DNA of 64,000 bases from Sciurus carolinensis (Eukaryota; Chordata; Mammalia; Rodentia; Sciuridae), in the NCBI RefSeq assembly GCF_902686445.1, contig NC_062217.1, forward strand, positions 82,665,258 through 82,729,257, read 5' to 3'. A model generated the notes under the pieces. The model ran no database searches. It was not told the origin of the DNA and saw nothing but the letters and a program-made list of their open reading frames with translations. Shown piece after piece: positions 22,701 through 33,342 of the stretch. A program made the position numbers and the translations under genes. Numbering within the stretch: the first letter of the stretch is position 1; each line of letters begins with the position of its first letter.

Positions 22701-23284
22701 TGCTGCATATATCTTTTCCACATTTCAACTGACTTTCATAATTATTTTGGTGATTCATACTATTCTACTTCCTACATCACTTTCGATTGCTACACATTGT
22801 GCACCTTTTCGCCATTATAGATAAGACTTTAGTCATCTCTCTGTGTTTGACACACAAATCTTGGATCATGATGAAGATGGATTATTGGTACTGAGTCACA
22901 GATAAGGGTATCTTTTGCTTTTTACATTTCCAAAGTGTTGTGCAGCTCTACATTGCTGTCAGTAGCACATGAAGATCTGAGTTCTGACTAGTTGCAATAA
23001 CCTATGTGTTCATTTTGCTTTAAGTCCTAAAATACCTACCAAGATAATGTTTGTTGCATTTGACAAATATTTATTCAATCTGATGTTTCAAGTTTAATAC
23101 TGGGTACTGGAAATATAACAATGTGGGGAATTCTGTCATGTGGGGAGCCAGAATTTTAATCCTACAATTATGTCATCAAATATTAAACCCCTACCATGAC
23201 AGGTACCATGGAAGAGAGGGACAGGGAGCTACATGCACCTTCCTGGGGAGGATGGATTTTGTCAGGAGGTCCCATGAATCTGAT

Positions 23285-23410
23285 TGTCCGCATTCTTGCA
23301 GGGGCTTGTGTATACTGTTCCCTTTGTTTGGAACACTCTTCCTAATTACCTCTTCCTCCCTTATTCAGAGCTCAGCCCCTTCTTGAGGTTTGCCTTTGCT
23401 CCTGATGAGG
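23285..23410 (-). repeat. L2 relic
   Basis: 'gttccctttgtttggaacac', 'tcttcctaattacctcttcc', 'gagctcagccccttcttgag' follow the usual reverse L2 3' pattern. Confidence 0.5.
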
Positions 23411-23484
23411 TTAGAAAGCAAATCAAAGACCTGAGTTATAAGAGAAAAGACTTGAAAATGCACTTCTCCCAAATTGTGTGACCT

Positions 23485-23540
23485 TGTGTGTGTATGCGTG
23501 TGTGTGCATGTGTGTGTGCATATGTGTGTGCATGTGAGCA
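23485..23540. repeat. Interrupted (TG)n repeat
   Basis: TG units mixed with CA and TA steps. Confidence 0.9.
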
Positions 23541-23613
23541 GATCCTTCAAAGATCTACATTCAAAGAATATGTCTAGTCACAACAGGACTACTTGGAATG
23601 CTTTGCTAATTGG

Positions 23614-23762
23614 TGTGTGTGTGTGTGTGTGTGTGTGAGACAGGATCTCACTAAATTGCTTAGAACCTCCCTAAATTGCTGAGGCTGTCTTCGAACTTGT
23701 GATCCTCCTGCCTCAGCCTCCCCAGTCACTGGGTTTATAGGCATGATCCACTGTGTCCACCT
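23614..23762 (-). repeat. B1-like SINE half preceded by a (TG)n run
   Basis: 'gagacaggatctcactaaat', 'gatcctcctgcctcagcctc', 'actgggtttataggc', 'ccactgtgtccacc'. Confidence 0.85.
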
Positions 23763-23764
23763 AA

Positions 23765-24350
23765 TTTAATATTTTATTGTGATAAAATATATGTTAAAAT
23801 AAAAATAAATCAAATTTATCAATTTAACCATTTTAAGTTCATGGTTTAGTTGCATTAAACCATGTGGTTTTATCATACAACCATCAACCCATCTATCTCT
23901 AGAACTTTTTCATCTTTTCAAAGTGAAACTCTGTACCCACTAAATACAAGTTCCTGATTCTCCCTAATTTCCCCAATCCCTGGAATCCCCCCACCCTACT
24001 TTCTCTATGCGCTTTACTGTTTTAGATCCCTCACATGAGCGGCTCATACAGATCTTTGTGTAACTGGCTTGTTTCACATAGCATAATGTTCTCAAGATTC
24101 ATCCATGTTGTAGCATGGGTCAGAATTCCCTTCTTTCAGACTGAACATTATTTCACTGCATGCACATACCACATTTTGTGTGTCCATCTCCCACTGATGA
24201 GCATGCGGGTTGTTCCCACCTCTTGGTCATTATGAACAATGATATTCTTAACATGAGTTCTCAGCTCAAATCTCTACTTTCAATTATTTCAGGAATATTC
24301 CCAGAAGTGGAATTTCTGGATCAGATGGTAATTCTGATTGCTTTATTGTT
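23765..24350 (-). mobile_element. Old L1 3' end
   Basis: 'acttgtttcacatagcataatg'-type sequence (in part), 'caagattcatccatgttgta', 'tttcagactgaacattattt' and 'aatttctggatcagatgg' are the reverse of the end of L1 ORF2 and its 3' UTR. Confidence 0.75.
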
Positions 24351-24444
24351 TATAATGTGCTTTTTTATATACATTATGATAAAATTTGGTTTTTACATCA
24401 GCCCTGTGAAATGAGTAAGCATGCTTCTCTGGCTCGAAATAAAA

Positions 24445-24880
24445 AAAGTAGTTTTATAGTTTGGATGCAAAATGTCCCTCGGAGGTCATGTATTGAAGGT
24501 TTGGTCCCTAATGCAGTAATATTCAAAGGTGGGGCTTTTGGGAAGTGAATTGGATCATGAGGGCTCTGAATTCATCAATGGATAAATACTTTGGTAGATT
24601 CATAGTTGATGGCTTTGTTGGGAGGTGGTGCAGACTTCACAGGTGGGGCCTAATTGGAGGAAATAGGTCACTGGGGGCATGCCATGGAAGGATATTTCTT
24701 GTCCATGGCCCCTTTCTTTTTCCTTCCTGTCTGCCCTTCTGCCATGTTTCTGCCTTACCACAGCAATGAAGTCAGGTTACATGGACTGAGTTCTCTGAAA
24801 TCATGAGTCAAATAAATCTTTCTTCATTAAGTTGGTTTTCTCAGGTATTTTGTCCCAGTGACAAAATTGAAAAGATAAAT
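24445..24880 (+). mobile_element. MaLR-type solo LTR
   Basis: 'atagtttggatgcaaaatgt', 'ggtggggcttttgggaagtg', 'attggatcatgagggctctg', 'aatcatgagtcaaataaatc' and 'ctcaggtattttgtcccag' follow the order of ERVL-MaLR LTRs. It contains its own AATAAA. No internal retroviral genes are seen. Confidence 0.7.
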
Positions 24881-25164
24881 AAAAGAGTATCCTGATCTCA
24901 GACTTGGCTTCCTCATTTATCATTCCCCATTAAGAATAATCCTAATCACTTGTGTTACCTCCCAAAGACAATGTCTTCCTGATTGCAACCAGTGTGGTCA
25001 GCTACCAGGTTTCTACTCTCATCTGCCCTGACCACTCCGTCCCAGTCTGACTAAGGATGGGCTCATTTCCCACTGCAAGGAGCATAGTCTGTGTCCATGG
25101 CACCAATGACAAAGGTGTCTCCTTTCTGTTTCTGTCTTCTAGCTCAGACTCTGTCATTTGGACC

Positions 25165-25330
25165 ATGAAGATCTGGTGGTTCCTGCTTACCATGGGAGTC
25201 TGTATAGGGAACATAAACTCACAGGACACGTGCAGGCAAGGGCACCCTGGCATCCCAGGGAATCCTGGTCACAACGGTCTGCCTGGGAGAGATGGAAGAG
25301 ATGGAGCAAAGGGTGACAAAGGGGATGCAG
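25165..25330 (+). CDS. C1QTNF9: C1QTNF9 coding exon 1: signal peptide and start of collagen region
   Basis: The exon opens after tcttctag at 25142, leaving 22 untranslated bases before the ATG at 25165. This ATG is chosen because it starts a typical signal peptide ([13 protein letters not shown]) that matches the family length. An upstream in-frame ATG at 25057 would lie in the intron. Cleavage is likely near Asn-Ser-Gln. Then come Asp-Thr-Cys-Arg-Gln and Gly-X-Y triplets (Gly-His-Pro, Gly-Ile-Pro, Gly-Asn-Pro). The donor is gatgcag|gtactc, and the exon ends one base into a Gly codon. Confidence 0.95.
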
Positions 25331-27387
25331 GTACTCACCACCTGGTGGCCTTCTATTGTCTTCCATTGATGCCTTCAACGCTTTATCATATTTTTTCATT
25401 GTCTGTGTGGTTTTCCGACCACCCACCAAACCCTCATCCATTCACATGTCAAACACTTATCAAAGTCTCTCTATATCTGATGCTGCACTGGGTGCTGGGA
25501 TGTAGTGAGGACTAGGCTGACCTGAGCCTGCTGCCCTAGTGGGCTTCTCATCCACTGGGGATACTGTTTGTTGGCCACTGTCTCTGATAGTATAGGGCCT
25601 ATTCAGTTGTATATGATGTCATCAATCTTCTGGCCTTAGCAACAGTCATGATGCATCTTCAGCAACATGAAGCCAACAGAGAGATCTGATGGCTAAGTAC
25701 AACAGTCCCATATTATTCATGGAGGATTATGTTCCAAGACTTCCAGTGCATTTTAACCAGCAGGTGGCTAAAACCACAGAGAGTATAGAACCCTATATAT
25801 AGTGGGGTTTTTTTATGCAGACATACACTTAAAAAAGTTTAATTTATAAATTAGGCAGAGTAAGACATTAACAACAGCTGATACTAAAATATAACATTTG
25901 TAATACTATATGTAATAAAATTGCCAGCATCACCACTCTTGCCCTTCAAGCCATAAAATAAGGGTTACTTAAATACAAGAACTGTGATACTGAGACAATC
26001 TAATAACTAAGATGGCTACCACGTGACTAAACCAGCAGGTAGCATATACAGGCTAGATCCACTGAAAAAGGGATGATTCACATTCTGATCAGGACAGAGT
26101 GGGATAATGTGAGAATTCATCATGCTACTCAATATGGCATGCAATTTAAAACTACACATTACTTATTTTTATATGGAGGCCTGACAGTTTATTGAGTGGG
26201 TGTGGTGAAGCTTGAAGGTTACCAGGAGGCAACTTGATTCCTTTCCAACACCACCCTGCAAATACACTCTGTGAAGTCTCCTGTTGAATAATATCTCTGG
26301 AAAATCCATGCTATTCTAGTCACATTTAGTCATTAGACCTGTCTCATTTCCAGGTAGTGGAAAGTCCAGTCCAAATTAATAGGAAAACTTCAGTCTTAAT
26401 GAACGCCAAGTATTTTACCCTCTCACTGGGACCATGATGGTGTGTTTGTGTTTTATTTTTTAACATAGGGATTTAAATTTTTATTTAAAAATATTTTACA
26501 TACACAAAAGAGATGGATGATAGATAAGGAATAAGATAAAACATATATCCAATACCAAATTTCTTTCTTCCTTATCGAATCTCTTACCTTTCTCTTCACT
26601 TGTATCCATTCTTTCCAGTTTTACTTGTTTCTTAGAAGTATATATGTTTTACATGTATTTTCCAGGTAGTTCATATAGATTGTATTTAACATTGTTCTTG
26701 GAAAATATTCAATCACATTGCTCACACAAACAATTCACATACTCTTTATCTTTTCCTTTTGAAGTGTGTTTGTATGCTTTATAATGAATGCATGTTTAGT
26801 GCATTACCTGCCCATAAGCAGACACACATAAATGTGCATTGGTGAGGGTCCATGTTCATGCTTTGTTACTTGATCAAGAAAGCTTGGTTGTCTCTGCTTT
26901 AGAGTTTGCAAGAACTGAGAATTAAGCAGGGAAACAAAAGAGAAAGCCTTATGGTCAGGAGGGAGTGAGGAGAGAAGGACAGGCAGGGAGTTAATGTAAG
27001 GATGACTTTCACCTGGAGGTCCCACAGTACCCAGGGCTTGCTTGGGAACAGTGGCTCTGAGCTGCTTGGAGTCCCTCAGTGACTGCCCTTATGACCATCA
27101 GTGTCTCCAGAGCACACGTTTCCTTCCCAACATTCCTTGCTGTGCTCATGTGGCACATCCTGCTGCAGGTACTTAGGAAGTCGCCTGATTCATTACTAAC
27201 TCATTTATCTAATATAGTTAAGTAACCCAGATGCTCACTCATGCCTGCCTCTCTCCACCCCTGGGAGGGAGTGCCCATAGGGGCACATCACCCCCAGGAC
27301 ACTCCACCATACATCACCCATGGAGACCAACGGCTGAAAAATCAGGTTTGGAATTCCAACTCTTCTGTTTTCTTCTTTTCTACCTAG
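25331..27387 (+). other. C1QTNF9: C1QTNF9 intron
   Basis: A 2.1 kb intron between gtactc and tacctag. A Tigger-like element fills about 25697-26165. The rest (26.2-27.3 kb) is AT-rich at first and shows no gene or named repeat. Confidence 0.8.
25697..26165. mobile_element. Tigger-like DNA transposon fossil
   Basis: 'tacaacagtcccatattatt' at the left, 'aaagtttaatttataaattaggca', 'gatggctaccacgtgactaa' and 'gggatgattcacattctgat' (each in part). Its left part matches the element at 2165. Confidence 0.7.
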
Positions 27388-27450
27388 GAGAACCAGGACA
27401 TCCTGGTGGCCCAGGGAAGGACGGAATAAGTGGAGAGAAAGGAGAACGAG
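27388..27450 (+). CDS. C1QTNF9: C1QTNF9 coding exon 2: seven collagen triplets
   Basis: A 63-bp exon in phase 1 to phase 1. It encodes seven Gly-X-Y triplets: Gly-Glu-Pro, Gly-His-Pro, Gly-Gly-Pro, Gly-Lys-Asp, Gly-Ile-Ser, Gly-Glu-Lys, Gly-Glu-Arg. The acceptor is ttctacctag and the donor is cgag|gtcaga. The length is 7 x 9 bases, the collagen-exon pattern, so skipping it would shorten the helix without changing its register. Confidence 0.93.
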
Positions 27451-28047
27451 GTCAGAAGCTGGCTTCCTATTTATCATGCTCTAATGTGGAACTAACATGG
27501 ATTTCACAATAGCTATTATATGCTTGCTACTATGAATAAGTCCAGATATGACTCTGAGGATGTCCCAACAACAGAGGCTATTCAGTTCTTGCTTTCCAGA
27601 AGAAGCCCATGAGGAGCACAGGGATCAGCAAGCTTTTTGTGTCAAAGGCCAGGCAGTAGATATTTTCAGCTCTGCATTGCCTCTACTAAACTCTGCCATT
27701 GTAGTGAAAAAGTGCCACAGTTGCTATGTAAATGTGGCTGTGTTTCTGTGAAGCTGAGTTTGAAGACTGACATTTGAGCCTCATGTGATTTTCACAGGCG
27801 ACAGAATATTATAATGACAATTTAAACATGTCAAACATTCTTAGCTTGTGGGCTGTAAATAAGGACAGATTTGGTCAATGGGAGACAGTCTGATGAACCC
27901 TGACTTACTGGATGAGCACCAAGGAAGAAGACTGAATTTGGACTCAGTGCATCTGGCCCTACTGCATGGAGAAGGTGGCCCTGGAATGGGGTCCTGAAAG
28001 GGTAGAGAGGATGCTGGCAGTCGGCAGCTGATGGAGAGAAAGGCGAT

Positions 28048-28265
28048 TCACTGTACCTTGTTCTAAGTGCTTCTCGTGTATCGACTCCCTGGATACAAGA
28101 GCCCTGTGACCTAGGTAGCATTACTGTCCTGATTTTATAGATGGGAAGAGAGGTGTAGGAGGCTTATTCATTGGCCTGACAACCCATAAGCACAAGGGGT
28201 GGAGACAGGAGGGAGTCCTGGCATTGACCTCCAGAATCCATGCTTGAATCCACTGTGCTCTGTTT
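28048..28265 (+). repeat. MIR relic
   Basis: 'ttgttctaagtgcttctcgt', 'gatgggaagagaggtg', 'ccagaatccatgcttgaatc', 'actgtgctctg'. Confidence 0.6.
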
Positions 28266-28400
28266 TGGGTGGAGGCAACACAGAAGCACCAATGAATGAA
28301 GAAAACACACTATAACTGGTAGAATGAGCAGGCTGGGGCTGGACAGTAGAGAGGGATGAATGCCACACTCAAGACTTGACTTTATGTCACAAGGAGTTTC

Positions 28401-28543
28401 TTTTTAAATTTTTTTTTGTAGTTGTAGATGGACAGCATGCCTTCACTTTATTTGTTCATTTTTATGTGGTACTGAGAATCAAACCCAGCACCTCACATGT
28501 GCCATGCAAGCGCCCTGCCACCGAGCCCCAGTCCCAGCCCCTC
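28401..28543 (-). repeat. ID-type SINE with sciurid tail
   Basis: 'ttttttgtagttgtagatgg', 'gtggtactgagaatcaaacc', 'ccgagccccagtcccagccc'. AGGAGTTT lies on both flanks. Confidence 0.8.
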
Positions 28544-28929
28544 ATGAGGAGTTTTTTAGGGGGTATCACATCACTAGGTCTGAGCATCCGTTAACTAAAT
28601 ATCCTGAGTCAGTCTGCTGTTTGCAGTGCTGCCCTGCTCTGAGGAGTGTTTCCCTTAAGGGCTGGCCTTGTTTCATGGTCAACATGGTAGGCTTAAATGG
28701 TCAAGGGTTGTCATTTCTCATTTAGGAGACAGGAGTCAAAAGGTGTTTTTTGTGTGTGGGTGTACATGCATTTATGCTGTGCACACATGCCTGTAATCTG
28801 GGAGTAAATTAATTTTCAAACCTTGAGCAGATACTCCATCTCAATTAAATGCTCAGTCACAGAAAAGCCAGAGTTGTTCACAAGGGAATAGTTAACAAAC
28901 CATCTCTTTATTCTCTTCCCTCTATTTAG

Positions 28930-29702
28930 GAGCAGATGGAAAAGTTGAAGCAAAAGGCATCAAAGGTGATCAAGGCTCCAGAGGATCCCCAGGGAAGCAT
29001 GGGCCAAAGGGATCTGTTGGACCCATGGGAGAGAAAGGGCTCCAAGGAGAGACTGGCCCTCAAGGGCAGAAGGGGGATAAGGGTGATGTGGGTCCCACTG
29101 GTCCAGCAGGTCTAACAGGCAATGACGGACCTTTGGGCCCCACTGGCTTACCTGGCCCTGTAGGTCCCATTGGCAAGCCAGGTCCCAGGGGAGAAGCTGG
29201 ACCTGTGGGACCCCAGGGTGAACCAGGAGTCCGGGGAGTAAGAGGCTGGAAAGGGGAGCGAGGAGAAAAAGGGAAAATGGGTGAGACTCCAGTCTTGCCG
29301 AAGAGTGCTTTCACTGTGGGGCTCACAGTGCTGAGCAAGTTTCCTCCTTCTGATGTACCCATTAAATTCGACAAGATCTTATATAACGAATTCAACCATT
29401 ACAATGTAGCTACGGGGAAATTCACTTGCCATATTGCTGGGGTCTATTACTTCACCTACCACATCACTGTTTTCTCCAGGAATGTGCAGGTATCTTTGGT
29501 CAAAAATGGGGTAAAAGTACTGCATACCAAGGATGGTTATATGAGCTCTGAGGACCAGGCCTCTGGTGGTATTGTCCTGGAGTTGAAGCTTGGGGATGAG
29601 GTGTGGATGCAGGTGACAGGAGGAGAAAGGTTCAATGGCTTGTTTGCGGATGAGGACGATGACACAACGTTCACAGGCTTCCTTCTCTTCAGCAGCTCAT
29701 GA
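28930..29702 (+). CDS. C1QTNF9: C1QTNF9 coding exon 3: rest of collagen region and C1q domain
   Basis: The coding part of the last exon has 773 bases, residues 77-333, with TGA at 29700-29702. The collagen run continues to about residue 194. There is one break near its start, where Glu stands in a Gly position (Gly-Lys-Val-Glu-Ala-Lys-Gly). I recall the same break in the human protein. The C1q domain follows, with its aromatic core visible: [26 protein letters not shown]. It ends with the strand Thr-Thr-Phe-Thr-Gly-Phe-Leu-Leu-Phe. This domain drives trimer formation and receptor binding. The last residue is Ser. An antisense frame over the collagen part is only a shadow. Confidence 0.96.
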
Positions 29703-29890
29703 CAGAAGATTGTATAGATGCCTCACCATTGGTCAGAATTAGCTTTAATTTACTTGAGGATTTGACTGTATTAATTCCTTCAATTATTGCAGTAATCTTT
29801 AAAAGGTGCAAATGGGAAAGTCACTCCTAAAAAATTGTTTCTGTGTAATTTACAATCCTCCAAAGAGTAAAATTTTAAATAGTTGCCCTA
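29703..29890 (+). other. C1QTNF9: C1QTNF9 3' UTR (short form, inferred)
   Basis: AT-rich sequence follows the stop. No AATAAA is present in the first 200 bases. The variant AGTAAA at 29866-29871 is the best nearby signal. SINE-derived sequence starts at about 29900, so a much longer UTR would run into repeats. Confidence 0.35.
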
Positions 29891-29902
29891 TTTATTATCA
29901 TT

Positions 29903-29990
29903 CATTTGTTTGTTTGCAGTACTAGGAATCAAACTGAGGGCTTTGTGGATACTAAGCAAGCACTTCACTCCTGAGATACATCTCCAGTCT
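29903..29990 (-). repeat. ID-type SINE fragment
   Basis: 'gcagtactaggaatcaaact', 'gcaagcacttcactcctgag', 'acatctccagtct'. Confidence 0.75.
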
Positions 29991-30159
29991 GTTTATTATA
30001 ATTTATTTTAATATTTTTCATCCTTCCCATGATCTGGGGAACCCCTTGCATGTGTTTCTGATAGGCAGAATTCTGCTACTACTCAGAGTTCTAAGGAGAC
30101 TTATTATGATATAGTGCTCATCTATGCTTCTGAGGACATTAGAGAGAAAGAGAAGGAAA

Positions 30160-30236
30160 AGTAGGCTCTGAGGTAGGGCACTTGCCTAGCATGTGTGAGA
30201 CCCTTGGTTCCATCCCCAGTACAACACGAAAAAATG
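30160..30236 (+). repeat. ID-type SINE fragment
   Basis: 'ggcacttgcctagcatgtg', 'gacccttggttccatcccca', A-rich end. Confidence 0.8.
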
Positions 30237-30755
30237 CTTATTCCACTCAGTGCTGATAAGAGCTTTAAGCTGATGAGATGACAGTGAAACTCCAGAAGGC
30301 TGCAGATGCTTTGCTTATTTTCTAATTTGGTTTTCAATGCTACTCAATCCGACTGTAATGTTCACAACCTAGGAGAGTTAGGGCAGTGGAAGAGCTTATG
30401 GAGAGGCCAAGGAAGACATCAGAGATGGGATATGAGACATAGGGTTTACTCAGGAATGCTTACAGAGGAGATCTGGTGGTGATGGGCTTGACAGAGCCTT
30501 TGCCAGAAAGACCAGTGGCAATGGACTGGATGGGTGCACATCTATTTCACATGGTACTTCCTCTACTTTGCCAGAAAACAGTCCCTCCCATCCCTCATAA
30601 GGCTTTGTCCAGGACGAGCACTGCCCTCCCACAGTGCTGTGTTCTTCACTGGTGACCACAGCGGGAGGGATTTTATAAGCCTGCAGAAGCAGTGACATCA
30701 TTAATTTACTTAGTTTGCACTGTCCCTTGTATGACCAGCATCCCACAAAGCAGCT

Positions 30756-31538
30756 ATCTTGGTGTACATGCAAGAAACCCTAAGATTTCATCTAACTTCA
30801 ATTAGAATGGCTGTTATCAAGAACACAAGTAATAATAAATGTAACATTTATTATTGGTGTGGATGTGGGGAAAAAGGTACACTCATACTTTGCTGGTGGA
30901 GTTGCAAATTGGTGCAGCCACTCTGGAAAGCAGTGTGGAGATTCCTCAGAAAACTTGGAATGGACCCACCAGTTGACTCCTCAGTTTATACCCAAAGGAC
31001 TTAAAATCAGCATACCACAGTGATGCAGCCACATCAATGTTCATAGCAGCTCAATTCACAATATCAAGATTGTGGAACCAACCTAGATGCCCTTCAATTG
31101 ACGAATGGATAAAGAAACTGTGGAATATATACACAATGGAATATTACTTAGCCATAAGGAAGAATAAAATTATGGCATTTGCTGGTAAATGGATGAAGTT
31201 GGAAAATATCATGGTAGGTGAAATAGGCCAAACCCAAAAAACCAAAGGCCGAATATTTTCTCTGATAAGTGAATGACCATATATAATGAGGAGCGGGGTG
31301 GGGAAGAGAAGAATGAAGGAACTTTGGATGATGTAGAGGAAAATGGGGTGGGAGGGGGTGGGGGATGGAAAGATAGTAGAATGAGACAGACAGTATTACC
31401 CTATGTATATGTGTGATTACATGAATGGTGTGAATCTACATTGTACAACCATAGAAATGAAAAGTTGTACCCCATTTGTGTACAATGAATCCAAATGCAG
31501 TCTGTAAAAATAAAAAGAAATTTAATAAAAAAAAAAAG
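30756..31538 (+). mobile_element. L1 3' end (ORF2 tail, 3' UTR, poly-A)
   Basis: It translates in part to the end of L1 ORF2: Trp-Asn-Gln-Pro-Arg-Cys-Pro, Asp-Glu-Trp-Ile-Lys-Lys, Tyr-Thr-Met-Glu-Tyr-Tyr. The sciurid 3' UTR and A-tail follow. It is flanked by AAAGCAGCT at 30747-30755 and 31539-31547. Truncated at the 5' end, so it cannot move on its own. Confidence 0.9.
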
Positions 31539-31759
31539 AAAGCAGCTTTCTACAGATAACACTAACTTTCCCTAATTTCCCTCATACATAAAAGAAAGCC
31601 AGTGTCCTTCAAGGAAAAGTGTACCTGGACGTTCTGGCCCCAACTTGCTCTCATTGTTCCCTTGATTCGGCTTTTTGGGAATGGAAAGGGGCATCTAGGG
31701 ACATGGTGTTTTATTGTCCTCCTTTCCTTTTAAGGATAACACACCAATAAATAATCATC

Positions 31760-32375
31760 TTGAGTCTGTATTCATTTTCTTACTACAACCAAGAACCACA
31801 AATTGGTGGTTTAAAAGAATAGAAGTGTACTCTTTCCTAGTTCTGGAGGCTAGTAGTTGGAGGTTCCTGTGCCAGCAGGCCAGGTTCCTCCTGAATCTTT
31901 GAGGGAAGATTCTTCTTGACCAGCTTCTGGTAGCCATCCTTTCTTTGGCTTGTGGCAGCATCACTTCAATCTCTAGCCCCACTTCATATGGCTGTCTTCT
32001 TTCTGTATCAGCTGTGTCCAAAATTTCCACTTCTTACAGTCATTGCCTTAGGTTCTGCCCTAACCCAGTATGACCCATCTTAAACTGTTTATATCTGCAA
32101 AGACCCTATTTTCAAATAAGGTCACATTTGCAGGTACTATGGATTGGGACTTCAACATCTCTTTTTTTTTTTTTTTTTTGATTGGAAAAATCCTCTGTTA
32201 TATTATTTTTTTGGGGGGGTGTTGTAGATGGACATAATACCTTTATTTATTTTTATATGGTGCTGAGAATCAAACCCAGGGCCTCACACGTGCTAGGCAA
32301 ACACTCTACCACTGAGCCACAACCCCAGCCCCAACATATCTTTTTTTTATAAAATATAATTCAACTCATTAACAG
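31760..32375 (+). mobile_element. MLT1-like LTR, split by a SINE
   Basis: 'ttttcttactacaaccaag', 'aaccacaaattggtggttta', 'agttctggaggctagtagtt', 'ctgcaaagaccctattttca' and 'aaataaggtcacatttgcag' match MLT1 (ERVL-MaLR). The end resumes after the SINE at 32333 ('caacatatctttttt', then 'attcaactcatt'). Confidence 0.75.
32163..32332 (-). repeat. ID-type SINE inserted in the MLT1-like LTR
   Basis: T-run, 'tgttgtagatggacataata', 'tggtgctgagaatcaaaccc', 'ctctaccactgagccacaac', 'cccagcccc'. Near-identical flanks CAACATCTCTTTT and CAACATATCTTTT. Confidence 0.9.
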
Positions 32376-32757
32376 TATGCCCTCTGCCTCCCCCCACAAA
32401 TCAGATGTCCTTTCCATGTACAGAAAACACCCCCACCCCCGTCTTCATATCCCCCAAAGTCTCAACAATTTTATCATCAACTGTTATGTCCAAAATCTCA
32501 TCATCAAAATCATTTAAATCAGTTATAGGAGAGGTCTATTCTGTGATTCATCCTGGGGGCGATATTTCCCTCTTTCAGTAAAACCTTGAAATCAGACAAT
32601 TTATCTTCTTTCCCAGATATAATGGTGGTGTAGGCATGTAGCCATTCCCATTCCAAAAGGAAAAAACAGGAAGGAGAAAAGGGCTTGCAGGTTCCAAGGT
32701 ACTCCAAAACCTTACCAGGAAAATTCCCTTATATTTTTTCACTATTCAGCTTCTAAA

Positions 32758-32840
32758 GATTTTTTTTTTTTCAGTACTGGGGATTGAACCTAGCCAGGGA
32801 TTCACACTGTAACACAGAGTTGTCTCCCCATTCCTAGTTT
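32758..32840 (-). repeat. Degraded ID-type SINE
   Basis: 'tcagtactggggattgaacc' followed by a rearranged body ending 'ttgtctccccattcc'. Confidence 0.7.
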
Positions 32841-33342
32841 CTAAGGTTTCTAAATGATTTATGCAAGAGAAAAAAGTTATAAGTCACGGACACCAGTTAC
32901 AAGAGTAGAGGAGCAGGAGAGGGACAAGTTTATTTAAAAAATCAGTTAAAGGGAAACTTGCCCCTCAGACCTACAGTGAACACTTGTTTAGCTGGGTACC
33001 ATCTATTTCCCCATCTTCCAGTAAAGGCACCCTAATGTCCACATCCTAATGTGGAAAAGTCTCTCAGATGGTGTAGACTCTACACCTTGGGGTGGACATC
33101 AGATTCAGACCTGGTTAAACAGAATAGCACCTCCTGACCATGTTGACATTTGCAAGATGGCATTTGATCTGATCAGAACCAATGATGACCAATCTGCAAC
33201 TTGGCTGAGCTTGCTGACTACAGACATGCTCTTGTTTAGTTGAAGTTAGAAATGGGAGGTTGAAGGCTTGAAGCTTCTGGCAGCCTTCTTGCTGATCTAT
33301 AGAACCTAAGAATGAAGTCAAACAGCTGGAGATAATCTAGTT

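Larger units (their letters stand above)
17251..25142. other. SPATA13-C1QTNF9 spacer, probably including the C1QTNF9 5' UTR region
   Basis: About 7.9 kb. It contains an old ID SINE (17533-17609), a candidate untranslated exon (19675-19781), a simple repeat and L2 piece (23.28-23.54 kb), a B1-like SINE (23614-23762), an old L1 3' end (23765-24350) and a MaLR-type LTR (24445-24880). From 17.8 to 19.6 kb and from 19.8 to 23.1 kb I see no protein-coding signal and only weak hints of old repeats. The longest frame, on the minus strand at 18614-19084, has no recognisable features. Confidence 0.65.
27451..28929 (+). other. C1QTNF9: C1QTNF9 intron
   Basis: A 1.5 kb intron between gtcaga and ctatttag. 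It holds a MIR relic (28048-28265) and a minus-strand ID-type SINE (28401-28543). The rest shows nothing I can name. Confidence 0.8.
25143..29890 (+). other. C1QTNF9: C1QTNF9 gene (coding part complete)
   Basis: Three coding exons (166, 63 and 773 bp of coding sequence) join in phase 1 at both junctions into 333 codons plus stop, the known length of mammalian C1QTNF9/CTRP9. The protein is a secreted adipokine-like factor of the C1q/TNF family, made in fat and heart and able to form trimers and mixed oligomers with adiponectin. It acts on vascular and cardiac cells, reportedly through AdipoR1. Layout: signal peptide about 1-19, Cys23 for disulfide-linked oligomers, collagen-like Gly-X-Y region about 26-194, globular C1q domain about 197-333. 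The gene lies downstream of SPATA13 in the same direction. The nearest alternative is the primate-type duplicate C1QTNF9B. Only one copy is seen here. Confidence 0.95.

Noticed and set aside
25057..25515. A 152-codon frame starting 108 bases before the C1QTNF9 ATG
   Set aside because: It runs from the intron through the acceptor and past the donor at 25330. The true product is spliced and starts at 25165.
29060..29395. A Pro/Gly-rich frame on the minus strand
   Set aside because: It is the antisense shadow of the C1QTNF9 collagen repeat, where Gly-Pro codons give Gly/Pro-rich frames on both strands.
30759..31276. Open frames resembling reverse-transcriptase end sequence
   Set aside because: They are the 5'-truncated tail of L1 ORF2 with stops and frame breaks, not an active element or host gene.
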